DNA of 64,000 nucleotides from Streptomyces sp. NBC_00443 (GTDB lineage Bacteria; Actinomycetota; Actinomycetes; Streptomycetales; Streptomycetaceae): NCBI RefSeq assembly GCF_036014175.1, contig NZ_CP107917.1, positions 372,001 to 436,000 of the forward strand, read 5' to 3'. Shown piece by piece: positions 63,207 to 64,000 of this stretch (position 1 is its first letter; each line of letters starts with the position of its first letter). The notes under the pieces were generated by a model. It saw only the letters and a program-made list of their open reading frames with translations, ran no database searches and was not told where the DNA came from. The position numbers and the translations under genes were made by a program.

Positions 63207-63740
63207 TCATCCGCCCGGTTCGGCCACCGCTTGCAGGGCCGCTGCCACGACCTGCTCCTGGGGGGCGCTCGCGTCGACGGTGACACCCGGCTCGTCGGCC
63301 TGCAGCGGCTCGAGAGTCGCGAACTGGGAGTCCAGCAGCCCCGGCGGCATGAAGTGCCCCTTCCTGCGGGCGATCCGCTCCCCGGCCGACCGGCGATCGA
63401 GGGCCAGGTACACGAAGCTCACGTTCGCGCCCTCGCCGGCGCTCCGTAACGCGTCCCGGTACCGGCGCTTCAGAGAGGAGCAGGCGACCACGCCACCACG
63501 CCCGTGTGACACGGCCGACCGGATCCGCTGGCTGAGGGACGCCAGCCAGGGCCGGCGATCGGTGTCGTCGAGGGGGTGCCCTGCGGCCATCTTGGCGATC
63601 TCGGCCGCGGAGTGCAGTTCATCGCCCTCCAGGAAGGGCACGCCGAGCTGCTGGGCCAGCCACGCACCGACGGTGGACTTCCCGGACGCCGACACGCCCA
63701 TGACGATCACGACCCGGGGGCCGTCGACCTTTGCAGTCAC
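63207..63740 (-). CDS. gntK: Gluconokinase
   Basis: 177 aa, the normal length. Walker A GVSASGKST (15-23), EGDELHSAAEIAKMAAGHPL, DDTDRRPWLASL, CSSLKRRYRDALR and GHFMPPGLLDSQFATLEP are the complete gluconokinase pattern. It phosphorylates gluconate to 6-phosphogluconate. GTG 63740 follows a GGGAGGGA box. Codon 98 (63447-63449) is TTA. Near the glucose dehydrogenase and GH15 genes it completes a route from glucan or trehalose to the pentose phosphate pathway. Confidence 0.9.
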   Translation of the reverse strand: MTAKVDGPRVVIVMGVSASGKSTVGAWLAQQLGVPFLEGDELHSAAEIAKMAAGHPLDDTDRRPWLASLSQRIRSAVSHGRGGVVACSSLKRRYRDALRSAGEGANVSFVYLALDRRSAGERIARRKGHFMPPGLLDSQFATLEPLQADEPGVTVDASAPQEQVVAAALQAVAEPGG

Positions 63741-63833
63741 GCTCCCTCCCTGAGGTGATGGTGGAGCTCCGGTACACGCCCACTATCGCCCCGGGTCCGG
63801 CGGGGCGCTGCGCGGGTGGTCCTTTCCGGGACG

Positions 63834-64000
63834 TCAACTGGCCAGCTCGTAGACGCTCTTTCCTGTCAGCCACAGGCCGATCGCGATGCTGCCGAGCACG
63901 ATGGCCTGGTGTGCGTGGTCCGCCATCCAGGTGCGCAGGCCCAATAGCCGGCGCCGGGCCGATGCCGGTCTGAGTACGACGTACAGCTCGACGGCGAGCA
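63834..64000 (-). CDS. C-terminal end of a GAP/Sap-family membrane protein, cut by the window edge
   Basis: A minus-strand frame ends at TGA 63834-63836 and is open to the right edge. Its 54 residues read LAVELYVVLRPASARRRLLG, LRTWMADHAHQAIVL and a last helix GSIAIGLWLTGKSVYELAS. The helix-loop-helix after an Arg cluster and Trp matches the end of the GAP (peptidoglycolipid exporter, Sap) family of actinobacterial six-helix proteins. Only the tail is visible, so the family call is tentative. Confidence 0.55.
   Translation of the reverse strand, partial: LAVELYVVLRPASARRRLLGLRTWMADHAHQAIVLGSIAIGLWLTGKSVYELAS

Noticed and set aside
1-64000. tRNA or rRNA genes, integrases and transposases
   Set aside because: No cloverleaf-like sequence, CCA ends, conserved rRNA stretches or recombinase motifs were noticed on either strand.

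Overview
This is high-GC DNA with the codon use, start codons (many GTG) and gene families of a Streptomyces or close relative: TTA-bearing genes, HxlR/TetR regulators, DUF1206, DUF899, DUF389, FUSC, SpoIIE-type PP2C, GH64, GH15 and a type I PKS. No rRNA, tRNA, CRISPR array, integrase or insertion sequence was found. The window looks like chromosomal accessory sequence, with several decayed genes and small repeats between intact ones.

Layout. (1) 1-5.3 kb, minus strand: an exopolysaccharide operon resembling pel, with a PelA-like secreted deacetylase, a PelF-like GT4 glycosyltransferase and a polytopic membrane protein; two of the three genes carry TTA codons. (2) 5.6-7.3 kb: a hypothetical gene, a decayed SDR and a small secreted protein. 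(3) 7.4-16.9 kb, plus strand: the most distinctive locus, a one-polypeptide PKS (acyl ligase-ACP-KS-AT-DH-KR-ACP-TE) followed by an FAD-dependent halogenase. The PKS is split by a one-base frameshift after the KS, has two TTA codons and ends in a thioesterase with Cys in place of the usual Ser. (4) 16.9-33.8 kb: single genes and small regulator/target pairs. These include a broken Imm49 gene, a TetR/ADPS-like flavoenzyme pair with its operator, a monooxygenase remnant, prpE, a thioesterase/HxlR pair, DUF899, DHFR-like and Nudix genes, a tiny secreted peptide, and a TetR-acetyltransferase-MFS regulon with two matching operators. (5) 34-45 kb: YbdK, a PdaB-like deacetylase, an aerolysin-like secreted protein, an overlapping MFS-FUSC-PP2C operon, a GH64 glucanase with a LacI-type palindrome, and a two-gene membrane operon. 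(6) 45-53 kb: DinB, a TOPRIM protein, a spermidine-synthase-like membrane protein in two frames, DUF6325, SHOCT, a ClC channel and a cyclase, interspersed with three minisatellites. (7) 53.3-64 kb: a GMC oxidoreductase, glucose 1-dehydrogenase, cydAB, a CPA1 antiporter, a GH15 hydrolase, DUF389 and gluconokinase. Together these could release glucose, oxidise it to gluconate and phosphorylate it, with a bd oxidase available as electron sink.

A caution for any reader: at least five otherwise well-conserved genes (PKS, membrane protein near 44.3 kb, spermidine-synthase-like, GMC, glucose dehydrogenase) contain one-base indels in short C or G runs. These may be sequencing errors rather than real mutations. 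The SDR and Imm49 remnants also show deletions and are more convincingly dead.
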